A DNA stretch of 64,000 nt, taken from the NCBI RefSeq assembly GCF_040958095.1, contig NC_091228.1, positions 12,726,340-12,790,339 of the forward strand, read 5' to 3'. A program made the position numbers and the translations under genes. Below are positions 12,753 to 25,340 of this stretch, one piece after another; within the stretch, counting starts at the first letter, position 1; each line of letters begins with the position of its first letter. The notes beneath the pieces were generated by a model, which worked only from the letters and a program-made list of their open reading frames with translations, did no database searches and was not told where the DNA came from. The stretch comes from Procambarus clarkii. Taxonomy: Eukaryota > Arthropoda > Malacostraca > Decapoda > Cambaridae.

Positions 12753-13102
12753 CGACCTAAACATCTGGCAATCCGGAAATCCATTCAGTAGATAAAATGT
12801 TTATTATTGTTACCAACACAGGTCTCTAGTGACCTACTGCCAACATTTCAAAAGATCAGTCTTGCCTCAGAACCTTCTCAGCCGTCATGAGCAATACGAT
12901 CAGTCTACCTGTCCCAGTGGCCGCATTTGTGATGAGGATATTGCTAGATTATTGTACTGATTGCTCAGCCAATAGTGATGAATTGGTCTCATCGCTTTAG
13001 GGTGTGGAAATACAATCCGATATTAACAATTGTGTAGTACTTATAGAAGCAGTGTCCGAACGTACAAAACTTCACCACTGCACCCAAAACAGTCAAACTC
13101 CT

Positions 13103-13509
13103 GGGGCTCCGTCTGTTGGGCTCCGTCTGTTGGACTCCGTCTGTTGGACTCCGTCTGTTGGGCTCCGTCAGTTGGGCTCCGTCTGTTGGGCTCCGTCTGT
13201 TGGACTCCGTCTGTTGGGCTCCGTCAGTTGGGCTCCGTCTGTTGGGCTCCGTCTGTTGGGCTCCGTCTGTTGGACTCCGTCTGTTGGGCTCCGTCTGTTG
13301 GGCTCCGTCTGTTGGACTCCGTCTGTTGGACTCCATCTGTTGGGATGCGTCTGTTGGGATCCGTCTGTTGGGCTTCGTCAGTTGGGATCCATCAGTTGGG
13401 CTCCGTCTGTTGGGATCCGTCTGTTAGACTCCGTCTGTTGGGCTCCGTCTGTTGGGATCCGTCTGTTGGACTCCGTCTGTTGGGCTCCGTCTGTTGGGAT
13501 GCGTCTGTT
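13103..13509. repeat. 14-bp minisatellite, left part of a split array
   Basis: The unit is 'ctccgtctgttggg', shifting to 'atccgtctgttggg' near the right end. The array stops at the left end of the giant inverted-repeat element and resumes in the same orientation at 25954. The 'atcc' variant is also found at the start of the right part, so the element appears to have split one array. Confidence 0.93.
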
Positions 13510-13559
13510 AATAGTAGGGATGGCAGTCCACAGGTCATTTTTTTTTGGGGGGGGGGAAA

Positions 13560-13735
13560 AAATTACCTGTGCGGGCCAGGGTTTTCAGGAAAATTTAGAA
13601 AATTACCTGTGCGGGCCAGGGTTTTCAGGTCCAAAATCACCTGTGCGGGCCAGGGTTTTCAGGTCCAAAATCACCTGTGCGGGCCAAGGTTTGGAGGTTC
13701 AATATCCCGCGTAAGAGTGAGGGTTTTCAGGTAAA
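13560..13735. repeat. subterminal iterons of the left arm
   Basis: Four successive ~33-46-base units centre on 'tgtgcgggccagggttttca'. Further copies occur at 13935-14005. The same units in reverse complement lie near the right end (25770-25905). Repeated subterminal motifs are where transposases bind in many DNA elements, but no function is shown here. Confidence 0.8.
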
Positions 13736-14004
13736 TTTTGTGTCACAGATTTTAGAAGTTGTTAAAGTTCTTATGATGAAAATAATTTCCGAGACTTAGA
13801 AGTTTGTTAAAGGCCATACGGGAGAAATTCAAATATCGTGTGTAGCGTTTTAGGGTTTTCAGGAGAACTCTACGGACATATTTTACCTGTTTTTCAACTT
13901 ACAAAATTCGTCTGTGTGAGCCATGGTTTTCAGGTAAATTTAGAAAATCACCTGTGCGGGCCAGGGTTTTCAGGTCCCAAATGTTCTGTGCGGGCCAGGG
14001 TTTT

Positions 14005-14655
14005 CCCTCCCCCTGCCTCTCCCGCTTGTACCTCACACCTCCTCCCTCCCCCCCTTACCTCACAATCTCTCGCGTCACCTTTATTTACCTTAGGCCAGCC
14101 AGCCAGACGCTTCGTGTAGGTCGCCTCTTATCTTATCTTATCTTCTCCATAATATCTGGACCGTCCCTCCACCCTCTCTCTCTCCTCTTCATATTATTCT
14201 CTCTTCCTATTTTTCTGACATCGTAATGTTTTGTTCCTTTTTTCATTAACCAGTTAGTTTTATACAAATCAACCGAAGCATCTCAATGTAACCTTTATTA
14301 CTGAAACTGTCTCCGAGACTATCTAAGCTGGCCCCAGCTACCTGCTCCAGGCTATCTGCCCGAGGCAATCATCACCTGATTACCTGCCCTGTCATCTACC
14401 AGTCATTGTCAGTGTTCGCCACCGTAATAATTTATATATATACATTAGGCGTTAATAAAACATATTTATTTATTTATAATTTATTTAGTCATCTAATTCT
14501 TAGTTTACACAATTTATAATAAAAGAGTTTATTCCCAGTATTCGCCAATCATTCTCGCTATTAATAAAACAGCCAAACGCTCACTCTGGGGCACACTATC
14601 GTTATTACGCTCATTCAGGGGCCCCCTCAGATCGCCTAAGGCCAAAGTCTCAGAG
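14005..14655. other. segment private to the left arm
   Basis: About 650 bases (pyrimidine-rich start, then 'taatttatatatatacatta', then 'gttattacgctcattcaggg') have no counterpart at the expected place in the right arm. This is either an insertion or capture in the left arm, or a deletion from the right. No coding potential was recognised. Confidence 0.55.
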
Positions 14656-14736
14656 GCCTGTGAAAATTCATCAGAGTCCAGTTCTTGATCGAAATTCATC
14701 AGAGTCCAGTTTTCTAGCAAAATTCGTCAGAGTCAT

Positions 14737-15160
14737 GTTCTTTGTCATGTTTTTCATGTACATCATATGTTCTCTGTATAACTTTTATACTCAATATTCA
14801 TGTTCTCAATGTTCTTAGCATGTTCTTCACATGTTCAGTGTTCATTCTTTGTATTCCCTGCATGATCACTCTATTCATCAACTTTTTCTTACATGTTTTC
14901 TATGTTCACCGTATGTTCACTATGTTCTTTGTCATGTTTTTCATGTACATCATATGTTCTCTGTATAACTTTTATACTCAATATTCATGTTCTCAATGTT
15001 CTTAGCTTGTTCTTCACATGTTCAGTGATCATTCTTTGTATTCCCTATGTTCCTTATCATGTCTTCATATTCTCTATAAGTTCATATTCCCTGCATGTTC
15101 ACTCTATTCATAAACTTTTTCTTACATGTTTTCTATGTTCACCGTATGTTCACTGTGTTC
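14737..15160. repeat. ~187-bp tandem duplication in the left arm
   Basis: A block starting 'gttctttgtcatgtttttca' at 14737 recurs at 14924, with a partial third copy to about 15160. The right arm has a comparable, longer set at 24050-24540, on the opposite strand. Confidence 0.75.
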
Positions 15161-15954
15161 ATTCCCCTACTTAACCTCAATTTTTTTTTTTGTTCTTTGT
15201 TTCTTTAAACCAATTTGTTTCTTCCATTCACTAACTAGTTCTTTGTCAAATAATATTATACTGCAATACAGTTCCCTCAACATTTTTAGTCACCCAGTTT
15301 TTATTTGCAAACTATGTCAAAGTAATTCTCGTAGTAAACTTAATAGTTCCACCAACCCCGTTCTTAAACAAATCTACACTTTATTCAGTTCCAAATTTAC
15401 AAAGACAAACCTTTCTTGTAACTTCTTAACTAAAAATCTTTCACCAATCAACTAAAACATAGTCACTTTCCTCTTTTCTCAACTAAACTTATTATCCATT
15501 CAACCAAAAAATAGTCAAAGGAATCTTTCCAACACTGTTCATAACTTCACTTATTCCCTAGTCATCAGAAAATAACCGTGTTCTTCATGTTTCATTGTCA
15601 TGTCATAACTAAAATTATCCATCAATCAACATAAAAAGTCATATTCATCATCATTGTTCCTAACTAAAATTATGTTTTGTCAAGTAAGAAAAAATAGTCA
15701 AAGATATCTTTCATCGCTGTTCTTAACTGACATTATACTTCTGGGAGCACAAAATAGTCTCCCTCGTCATGTTTTGTCTTTTTCCTTAACTAAAAGTATT
15801 CATCAGTCAACTAAAAAATAGTTTCTTCATCATGTTTCCTTGTCATTTCGTAACTAAAATTATATGTCGCTAAGAAAGAAAAATAGTCAAATGTAACTTT
15901 TTCAGCATTTTCGTAAAAATTATATGTCGTTAAGTAAGAAAAATAGTCAAAGGT

Positions 15955-17420
15955 GCTCTCCGTAACACCAAAGTTACTCTTCGAGACATCAAAGTTACTC
16001 TTCAATACATCAAGGACTTACTCAAAGACACCAAAGTTGCACTCAAAAACATCCTTTGAGACATCAAAGACATCCTTTAAGACATCAAAGACACCTCTCA
16101 AGGCATCAAAGACACTCTCAAACACACCAAAAGGCACTCTTCGAGATATCAAAGTTATTCTTCGAAACATAAAAGTTGCTCTGTAAGATATCTTCGTTCA
16201 TCAAACTTATTCTCAGAGATATCTAAAGTTATTCTCAGAACAATCAAAAGTTATTCTAAGACAACAAAAGTTATTCTCAGAGCTACCCAAAGCTATTCTC
16301 AGAGTCATCAAAGCTATTCTCAGAGTCATCAAAGTTGTTCCAAAAGACGTTAAAAATTAATCTCAGTCATCAAACTTGTTCTCAAAGTCATCAAAGTTAA
16401 TCTTAGAGTTATCAAAGGGAATCTCTAACTCAATTTTTGTTCATCAAAGTTGATCTCAGAGTTAACAAAGGTAATCTCTAACTCACTCTCGTTCATCAAA
16501 GTTGTTTCAAAGACATCAAAGTTAATCTCAGAGTTATCCAAAGATATTCTCATGTCCACAAAAGTTATTCCAAGAGACGTCAAAGTTAATCTCAGACATC
16601 TTCGTTCATAAAAGTTATTCTCAGAGACATCTAAAGTTATTCTCTAAGACATCAAAGTTATTCTAAGAGCTATCAAAAGTTATTCTCAGTCATGATATGT
16701 TATTCTCTAAGTAACCTTCCGTTCATCAAAGACATTCTCTAAGCCCTCAAAGTTATTCTCTAAGATAACAAAGTCATTCCCAGAGTCATCAAAAAGTTAT
16801 TCTCAGAGTCACCTTCGTTATTCAAAGAAGCCTTCTGAGACATCCTCGTTCAACAAAACTGTCCTCAGAGCCATAAAAAAGTTAAATACGGTCATCAACG
16901 TTATTCTCTAAGTATCTTTTCGTTCATCAGAGAAGCTTTCTAAGACATCTTTGTTCATCAAAGTTGTTCTCTAAGCCCTCAAAGTTATTCTCTAAGATAA
17001 CAAAGTCATTCCCAAAGTCATCAAAAAGTTATTCTCAGAGTCACCTTCGTTATTCAAAGAAGCCTTCTGAGACATCCTCGTTCAACAAAACTGTCCTCAG
17101 AGCCATAAAAAAAGTTAAATACGGTCATCAAAGTTATTCTCTAAGTATCTTTTCGTTCATCAGAGAAGCTTTCTAAGACATCTTTGTTCATCAAAGTTGT
17201 TCTCTAAGACATCAATGTTGTTTCTCTAAGGCATCAAAGGTGTTCTCTAAATTATAAAAGTTAATCTCTAAGTCTCTTTCGTTCATTAGAGAAACTTTCC
17301 AATCCATATTCGTTGACCAAAGTTATTCTCAGAGTCATCAAAGTGATCTCTAATTCACCTTCGTTCTCCAAAAGTTGTTCTCTAAGACACCTTCGTTCAT
17401 CAAAGAAACTCTCATTCTTC
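15955..17420. repeat. TCAAAGTTATTCTC-type degenerate minisatellite, left arm
   Basis: Degenerate 20-25-base units of 'catcaaagttattctcagag' type repeat with variable spacing. A larger duplication is visible: 'tcattcccagagtcatcaaa' and what follows occur near 16764 and 17006. The reverse-complement array in the right arm is at 22080-23275. Confidence 0.8.
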
Positions 17421-17569
17421 CATCATGTTATTCTTTAAGACATCTTCAGTCATAAAATTTCTCTCCAAAATATAACTAGTTCAGCTTTTCATACCAAACC
17501 TGCACTTCTGTTAAAATATATTTCCTTAGTCGCTTTACCCTAAAACTGTTTTCTGAACTACACTGTTCA

Positions 17570-18470
17570 AACCTACGTAACCTATCCTCTCCACCCAGTG
17601 TTACTTAGTTAACGTAACGTTCCTAAACCTAACTTTACCTATTCTAACTTAACTTACCTTACCTTTACCTATCTTACCTAACTTAACCTGCATAACCTAA
17701 CTTTACCTCTCCTAACATAACTTACCTTACCTTACCTATCTTACCTAACTTTACCTATCCTAACATAACTTAACCTGCATAACCTAACTTTACCTCTCCT
17801 AACATAACTTACCTTACCTTACCAATCTTACCTAACTTTACCTATCTTACCTAACTTACATAACCTAACCTAACTTATCCTGCTTAACCTAACTTACCTA
17901 ACTTAACCTGTATAACCTAACCTGCTTAACCTAACTTTCCTTACCTTACCTATCTTACCTATCTTACCTTACCTTACTTATCTTACCTAACTTACCTAAC
18001 TTAACCTGCATAACCTAACTTTACCTATCCTAACATGACTTACCTTACATTACCTATCTTACCTAACTTAACCTGCATAACCTAACTTTACCTATCTTAC
18101 CTTACCTTACCTATCTTACCTAACTTACCTAACCTAACCTAACTTTACCTATCTTACCTTACCTTACCTATCTTACCTAACTTACCTAACCTAACCTAAC
18201 TTATCCTGCTTAACCTAACTTAACTTACCTTACCTTACCTATCTTATCTAACTTACCTAACTTAACCTGCCTAACCTAACTTACCCTACCTTACCTAACT
18301 TACCTAACTTAACCAGCTTAACCTAACTTACCTTACCTTACCTAACTTACCTAACTTAACCTAACTTATCCTGCTTAACCTACCTTAACCTGCTCTACCT
18401 AACTTACATAACTTATCTTACCTATCCTAACCTAACCTAACTTGCTTTACCTAACTTAATCTTACATTCC
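17570..18470. repeat. telomere-like CCTAA/CTTAC array, left arm
   Basis: About 900 bases are made almost only of taacct, aactt and ttacc words, such as 'cttacctaacttaacctgca'. This is close to the complement of the arthropod telomere repeat TTAGG but degenerate, with interspersed 'tgcttaacc' and 'tgcataacc'. It is interstitial, not a chromosome end. Confidence 0.8.
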
Positions 18471-19049
18471 CAAACTGATGTATCCTAACTTATCTAGTCC
18501 AACCAGACATGTTCTAACTTACATAATTATTCCTGCTTGTCTTTTGTGTTTCGTCAATCATTGTCTCATATTCATTTACTCATTTCAAGGGTTAATTTCT
18601 CAAATGGACATTTTTTGCATTTCAAGTGTTATTTGTTTAAGATTGGGTGTTTAACCACTTCAAAGGATTTTTGTTATATATGGGAATTTACGCGTTTCAA
18701 GGGCATATTTCTCAAATGGTCATTTTTGCAGATCAAGGGTTATTTGTTAAAGTTCATCAAGTTGCTCATAAGTTGTATTTATTATGTTTGTTATTATTTA
18801 TTCTTATTCCCCAACCCCTTAACCTAACCTCTTATAATCTTAGTGTATTTAGTAGGTTCTATCATATGTTCTTATTCCCCAACCCTTTAACCTAACCTTT
18901 CAGATGTAGTTTATTGTGTTTTTTGACGTATTTGTTGAATATAATATCCTTTTCCTAACCTTTCAGATGTAGTTTTGTTTCTCCTTTTTGTATATTTGTA
19001 CCCAAACCCACCATCCCACTTAACCTTCTTTCCTTCTTTTACTTTGTTT

Positions 19050-19372
19050 CTCCTACTCCTTCTAACTCTCCTTTTCTATCTCTCTCTCTTATTCTCTCTC
19101 TTCCTCCCCTCCTCTCTCACTCATTTGCTCAAATGCTCTCTTCTTTCTCAAATTCAAGTCTTAATGCTCCCATTCACTTAGTTTTTCTTTTCTCAAATTC
19201 AAGTCTAGTGCTCCCATGCTCTTCCTCCCCCCCTCTCTCTTACTCTTTTCTCCTCGTTTCATGCTCTCACTCACTTGCTCTCTTGTTTTTCTCAATTTCA
19301 AGTCTTAGTAGATCTGATTCTTTACTATTGTAATTTTATTATTACTAAGATAAAGAATGAACTTATATGTGA
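19050..19372. other. central spacer of the giant inverted repeat
   Basis: 323 bases, strongly pyrimidine-rich on the plus strand (runs of tctctct, cctcccct). They contain a short internal duplication: 'tctcaaattcaagtct' near 19146 and near 19193. No open frame or RNA was recognised. It would be the loop if the arms paired. Confidence 0.75.
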
Positions 19373-19949
19373 AAACAAAGTAAAAGAAGGAAAGAAGGTT
19401 AAGTGGGATGGTGGGTTTGGGTAAAAATATACAAAAAGGAGAAACAAAACTACATCTGAAATGTTAGGAAAAGGATAATATATTCAACAAATACGTCAAA
19501 AAACACAATAAACTACATCTGAAAGGTTAGGTTAAAGGGTTGGGGAATAAGAACATATGATAGAACCTACTAAATACACTAAGATTATAAGAGGTTAGGT
19601 TAAGGGGTTGGGGAATAAGAATAAATAATAACAAACATATAAATACAACTTATGAGCAACTTGATGAACTTTAACAAATAACCCTTCATCTGCAAAAATG
19701 ACCATTTGAGAAATATGCCCTTGAAACGAGTAAATTCCCATATATAACAAAAATCCTTTGAAATGGTTAAACACCCAATCTTAAACAAATAACACTTGAA
19801 ATGCAAAAAATGTCCATTTGAGAAATTAACCCTTGAAATGAGTAAATGAATATGAGACAATGATTGACGAAACACAAAGACAAGCAGGAATAATTATGTA
19901 AGTTAGATCATGTCTGGTTGGACTAGATAAGTTAGGATACATCAGTTTG

Positions 19950-21110
19950 GGAATGTAAGATTAAGTTAGGTAAAGCAAGTTAGGTTAGGTTAGGATAGGT
20001 AAGATAAGTTACGTAAGTTAGGTAGAGCAGGTTAAGTTAGGTAAGGTAGGTTAAGCAGGATAAGTTAGGTAAGGTAAGGTAAGTTAGGTTAAGCTGGTTA
20101 AGTTAGGTAAGGTAGGGTAAGTTAGGTTAGGCAGGTTAAGTTAGGTAAGTTAGATAAGATAGGTAAGGTAAGTTAAGTTAGGTTAAGCAGGATAAGTTAG
20201 GTTAGGTTTGGTAAGTTAGGTAAGATAGGTAAGGTAAGGTAAGATAGGTAAAGTTAGGTTAGGTTAGGTAAGTTAGGTAAGATAGGTAAGGTAAGGTAAG
20301 ATAGGTAAAGTTAGGTTATGCAGGTTAAGTTAGGTAAGATAGGTAATGTAAGGTAAGTCATGTTAGGATAGGTAAAGTTAGGTTATGCAGGTTAAGTTAG
20401 GTAAGTTAGGTAAGATAGGTAAGGTAAGGTAAGATATGTAAGATAGGTAAGGTAAGGTAAGTTAGGTTAAGCAGGTTAGGTTATACAGGTTAAGTTAGGT
20501 AAGTTAGGTTAAGCAGGATAAGTTAGGTTAGGTTATGTAAGTTAGGTAAGATAGGTAAAGATAGGTAAGATTGGTAAGGTAAGGTAGGATAGGTAAAGTT
20601 AGGTTGAGCAGGTTAAGTTAAGTAAGATAGGTAATGTAAGGTAAGTCATGTTAGGATAGGTAAAGTTAGGTTTAGCAGGTAAGTTAGGTAAGTTAGGTAA
20701 GGTAATGTAAGTTAAGTTAGGACAGGTAAAGTTAGGTTATGCAGGTTAGGTTAGGTTAAGTTATGTAAGTTAGGTTAAGCAGGATAAGTTAGGTAAATGT
20801 AGGTAAGTTAGGTTAAGCAAGATAAGTTAGGTAAGGTTAGGTAAGTTAGGTATGATAGGTAAGGTATGGTAAGTTATGTTAGGATAGGTAAAGTTAGGTA
20901 AGATAGGTAAGGTAAGGTAAGTTATGTTAGGATATGTAGAGTTAGGTTATGCAGGTTAAGTTAGGTAAGATAGGTAAAGTTAGGTAAGATTGGTAAGGTA
21001 AGGTAAGTTATGTTAGGAGAGGTAAAGTTAGGTTATGCAGTTTAAGTTAGGTAAGATAGGTAAAGGTAAGGTAAGTTAAGTTAGGATAGGTAAAGTTAGG
21101 TTTAGGAACG
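19950..21110. repeat. telomere-like TTAGG/GTAAG array, right arm
   Basis: Degenerate ttaggt, taaggt and aagtt words, e.g. 'ttaggttaggtaagttaggt', complement the left-arm array. They are closest to arthropod TTAGG, mixed with aggtaag. Confidence 0.8.
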
Positions 21111-22090
21111 TTACGTTAACTAAGTAACATTGGGTGGAGAGGATAGGTTACGTAGGTTTGAACAGTGTAGTTCAGAAAACAGTTTTAGGGTAAAGCGACT
21201 AAGAAAATATATTTTAACAGAAGTGCAGGTTTGGTATGAAAAGCTGAACTAGTTACATTTTGGAGAGAAAATTTATGACTGAAGATGTCTTAAAGAATAA
21301 CATGATGGAAGAAGGAGAGTTTCTTTGATAAACGAAGGTGTCTTAGAGAACAACTTTTTGGAGAACGAAGGGTTGAGCAGGTTAAGTTAAGTAAGATAGG
21401 TAATGTAAGGTAAGTCATGTTAAGATAGGTAAAGTTAGGTTTAGCAGGTAAGTTAGGTAAGGTAATGTAAGTTAAGTTAGGACAGGTAAAGTTAGGTTAT
21501 GCAGGTTAGGTTAGGTTAAGTTATGTAAGTTAGGTTAAGCAGGATAAGTTAGGTAAATGTAGGTAAGTTAGGTTAGGTTAGTTAGGTATGATAGGTAAGG
21601 TAAGTTATGTTAGGATAGGTAAGATAGGTAAGGTAAGGTAAGTTATGTTAGGATAGGTAGAGTTATGTTATGCAGGTTAAGTTATGTTAGGATAGGTAAA
21701 GTTAGGTAAGATAGGTAAGGTAAGGTAAGTTATGTTAGGAGAGGTAAAGTTATGTTATGCAGGTTAAGTTAGGTAAGATAGGTAAAGGTAAGGTAAGTTA
21801 AGTTAGAATAGGTAAAGTTAGGTTTAGGAACGTTACGTTAACTAAGTAACATTGGGTGGAGAGGATAGGTTACGTAGGTTTGAACAGTGTAGTTCAGAAA
21901 ACAGTTTTAGGGTAAAGCGACTAAGGAAATATATTTTAACAGAAGTGCAGGTTGGGTATGAAAAGCTGAACTAGTTACATTTTGGAGAGAAATTTTATGA
22001 CTGAAGATGTCATAAAGAATAACATGATGGAAGAAGGAGAGTTTCTTTGATGAACGAAGGTGTCTTAGAGAACAACTTTTGGAGAACGAA
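20602..22090. repeat. ~0.75-kb tandem duplication within the right arm
   Basis: The block starting 'ggttgagcaggttaagttaa' at 20602 restarts at 21371. The unique marker 'tttaggaacgttacgttaac' occurs at 21101 and again at 21823. The left arm has this marker once (near 17610 as the complement). The duplication therefore happened after the two arms existed. Confidence 0.85.
21371..21830. repeat. second telomere-like array, right arm duplication
   Basis: TTAGG-like words as in 19950-21110, present again because of the tandem duplication of this part of the right arm. Confidence 0.75.
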
Positions 22091-23275
22091 GGTGAATTAG
22101 AGATCACTTTGATGACTCTGAGAATAACTTTGGTCAACGAATATGGATTGGAAAGTTTCTCTAATGAACGAAGGAGACTTAGAGATTAACTTTTATGATT
22201 TAGAGAACACCTTTGATGCCTTAGAGAAGCAACATTGATGTCTTAGAGAACAACTTTGATGAACAAAGATGTCTTAGAAAGCTTCTCTGATGAACGAAAA
22301 GATACTTAGAGAATAACTTTGATGACCGTATTTAACTTTTTTTATGGCTCTGAGGAAAGTTTTGTTGAACGAGGATGTCTCAGAAGGCTTCTTTGAATAA
22401 CGAAGGAGACTCTGAGAATAACTTTTTGATGACTCTGGGAATGACTTTGTTATCTTAGAGAATAACATTGAGGGCTTAGAGAATGTCTTTGATGAACGGA
22501 AGGTTACTTAGAGAATAACATATCATGACTGAGAATAACTTTTGATAGCTCTTAGAATAACTTTGATGTCTTAGAGAATAAATTTAGATGTCTCTGAGAA
22601 TAACTTTTATGAACGAAGATGTCTGAGATTAACTTTGACGTCTCTTGGAATAACTTTTGTGGACATGAGAATATCTTTGGATAACTCTGAGATTAACTTT
22701 GATGTCTTTGAAACAACTTTGATGAACGAGAGTGAGTTAGAGATTACCTTTGTTAACTCTGAGATCAACTTTGATGAACAAAAGTGAGTTAGAGATTCCC
22801 TTTGATAACTCTAAGATTAACTTTGATGACTTTGAGAACAAGTTTGATGACTGAGATTAATTTTTAACGTCTTTTGGAACAACTTTGATGACTCTGAGAA
22901 TAGCTTTGATGACTCTGAGAATAGCTTTGATGACTCTGAGAATAGCTTTGGGTAGCTCTGAGAATAACTTTTGTTGTCTTAGAATAACTTTTGATTGTTC
23001 TGAGAATAACTTTAGATATCTCTGAGAATAAGTTTGATGAACGAAGATATCTTACAGAGCAACTTTTATGTTTCGAAGAATAACTTTGATATCTCGAAGA
23101 GTGCCTTTGGTGTGTTTGAGAGTGTCTTTGATGCCTTGAGAGGTGTCTTTGATGTCTTTGATGTCTCAAAGGATGTTTTTGAGTGCAACTTTGGTGTCTT
23201 TGAGTAAGTCCTTGATGTATTGAAGAGTAACTTTGATGTCTCGAAGAGTAACTTTGGTGTTACGGAGAGCACCTT
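22080..23275. repeat. GAATAACTTTGATGA-type minisatellite, right arm
   Basis: Reverse complement of the left-arm minisatellite at 15955-17420, with units such as 'gactctgagaataactttga'. The best-preserved tandem stretch is near 22880-22950 (three 'gatgactctgagaatagctt' copies). Confidence 0.8.
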
Positions 23276-24049
23276 TGACTATTTTTCTTACTTAACGACA
23301 TAATTTTTACGAAAATGCTGAAAAAGTTACATTTGACTATTTTTCTTACTTAGCGACATATAATTTTAGTTACGAAATGACAAGGAAACATGATGAAGTA
23401 ACTATTTTTTAGTTGACTGATGAATACTTTTAGTTAAGGAAAAAGACAAAACATGACGAGGGAGACTATTTTGTGCTCCCCGAAGTATAATGTCAGTTAA
23501 GAACAGCGATGAAAGATATCTTTGAGTATTTTTTCTTACTTGACAAAACATAATTTTAGTTAGGAACAATGATGATGAATATGACTTTTTCTGTTGATTG
23601 TTGGATAATTTTAGTTATGACATGACAATGAAACATGAAGAACACGGTTATTTTCTGATGACTAGGGAATAAGTGAAGTTATGAACAGTGTTGGAAAGAT
23701 TCCTTTGACTATTTTTTGGTTGAATGGATAATAAGTTTAGTTGAGAAAAGAGGAAAGTGACTATGTTTTAGTTGATTGGTGAAAGATTTTTAGTTAAGAA
23801 GTTACAAGAAAGGTTTGTCTTTGTAAATTTGGAACTGAATAAAGTGTAGATTTGTTTAAGAACGGGGTTGGTGGAACTATTAAGTTTACTACGAGAAATA
23901 CTTTGACATAGTTTGCAAATAAAAACTGGGTAACTAAAATTGTTGAGGGAACTGTATTGCAGTATAATATTATTTGACAAAGAACTAGTTAGTGAATGGA
24001 AGAAACAAATTGGTTTAAAGAAACAAAGAACATAAAAAATTGAGGTTAA

Positions 24050-24540
24050 GTAGGGGAATGAACACTGTGAACATACGGTGAACACAGAAAACATGTAAGA
24101 AAAAGTTGATGAATAGAGTGAACATGCAGGGAATATGAACTTATAGAGAATATGAAGACATGATAAGGAACATAGGGAATACAAAGAATGATCACTGAAC
24201 ATGTGAAGAACAAGCTATGAACATTGAGAACATGAATATTGAGTATAAAAGTTATACAGAGAACATATGATGTACATGAAAAATATGACAAAGAACATAG
24301 TGAACATACGGTGAACACAGACAACATGTAAGAAAAAGTTGATGAATAGAGTGATCATGCAGGGAATAAGAACTTATAGAGAATATGAAGACATGATAAG
24401 GAACATAGGGAATACAAAGAATGAACACTGAACATGTGAAGAACAAGCTAAGAACATTGAGAGCATGAATATTGAGTATAAAAGTTATACAGAGAACATA
24501 TGATGTACATGAAAAACATGACAAAGAACATAGTGAATAT
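24050..24540. repeat. tandem copies matching the left-arm 187-bp duplication
   Basis: 'agaacatatgatgtacatga' and flanking sequence recur near 24260 and 24494, and 'aagaaaaagttgatgaatag' near 24099 and 24331. These are reverse complements of left-arm 14737-15160, with more copies here. Confidence 0.75.
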
Positions 24541-24829
24541 ACGGGGAAAACGGCAGAAAAACTTTGAACTGAGCATGCTGTGAACATTTGTAGAACATGG
24601 AATGAACACAGAAAACATGGAAAAATGTGAAGAACACAGCTGAATGTAGAGAAAATATGCAAATACAGGGGGACAAGAGCTGGAGCTCAGTAACTGACTT
24701 GATCTTATTTACTACGTCTGAAATATGACTGTTTAAAATTTCAGGGGGATTGGACTGCTAGTAGCGAAAATGTGGTCTCTGTCAAATTTGGGTCTTTAAT
24801 TGGACTGATTAATTTCGATCATGAACTGG

Positions 24830-25340
24830 ACTCTGATTATTTGGCACAAAGTGAACTCAGGCGAATTTTCGGTATAAACTGGACTCTGACGAATTTTGCT
24901 AGAAAACTGGACTCTGATGAATTTCGATCAAGAACTGGACTCTGATGAATTTTCACAGATTACAGGACACTGATGAAATTTGAGCTTAAAACTGTCTCTG
25001 ACTAATTTTGCTCTCAAAGTAGACTCTGACGAATTTCTCTTGATAATTGGACTCTGATGAAATATGAGCTTAAAACTGTCTCTGACTAATTTTGCTCACA
25101 AAGTGGACTCTGCTCATTTTTAGGTATAAAATGGTCTCTGATGAAATATGAGCTAAAAACTGTCTCTGACTAATTTTGCTCTCAAAGTAGACTCTGGCGA
25201 ATTTCTGTTGATAATTGGACTCTGATGAAATTTGAGCTTAAAACTGTCTCTGACTAATTTTGCTAGCAAAGTGGATTCTGACGAAAATTGGGTATAAAAT
25301 GGACTCTGTCAAATTTTCGCAGATTACAGGACTCTGTTCA
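24830..25340. repeat. 'ggactctgatgaattt' repeats, right arm
   Basis: Irregularly spaced copies of 'actggactctgatgaatttc' and 'aaactgtctctgactaattt'. Only about three such units exist in the left arm (14660-14740), so this block was amplified here or lost there. Confidence 0.75.

Larger units (their letters stand above)
13510..19049 (+). repeat. left arm of the giant inverted repeat
   Basis: About 5.5 kb. From the tip inward: terminal segment, G-rich iterons, a private 650-base segment, a 'gaattttcatcagagtcc'-type block, two ~187-bp tandem copies, unique sequence, a TCAAAGTTATTCTC minisatellite, a CCTAA/CTTAC telomere-like array, and unique sequence to the spacer. Matching blocks appear in reverse order and orientation in the right arm. 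For example, 'cccaccatcccacttaacct' at 19007-19026 pairs with the complement near 19396-19415. Confidence 0.85.

Noticed and set aside
11272-12795. Long Trp/Gly/Cys-rich open frames (up to 384 codons) in three frames
   Set aside because: They come from a 20-bp unit without stops. The unit is not a multiple of three, and there is no start or splice context.
17570-18470. A true chromosome-end telomere
   Set aside because: The array is degenerate, is flanked by unique sequence on both sides, and has a mirror copy 1.5 kb away.
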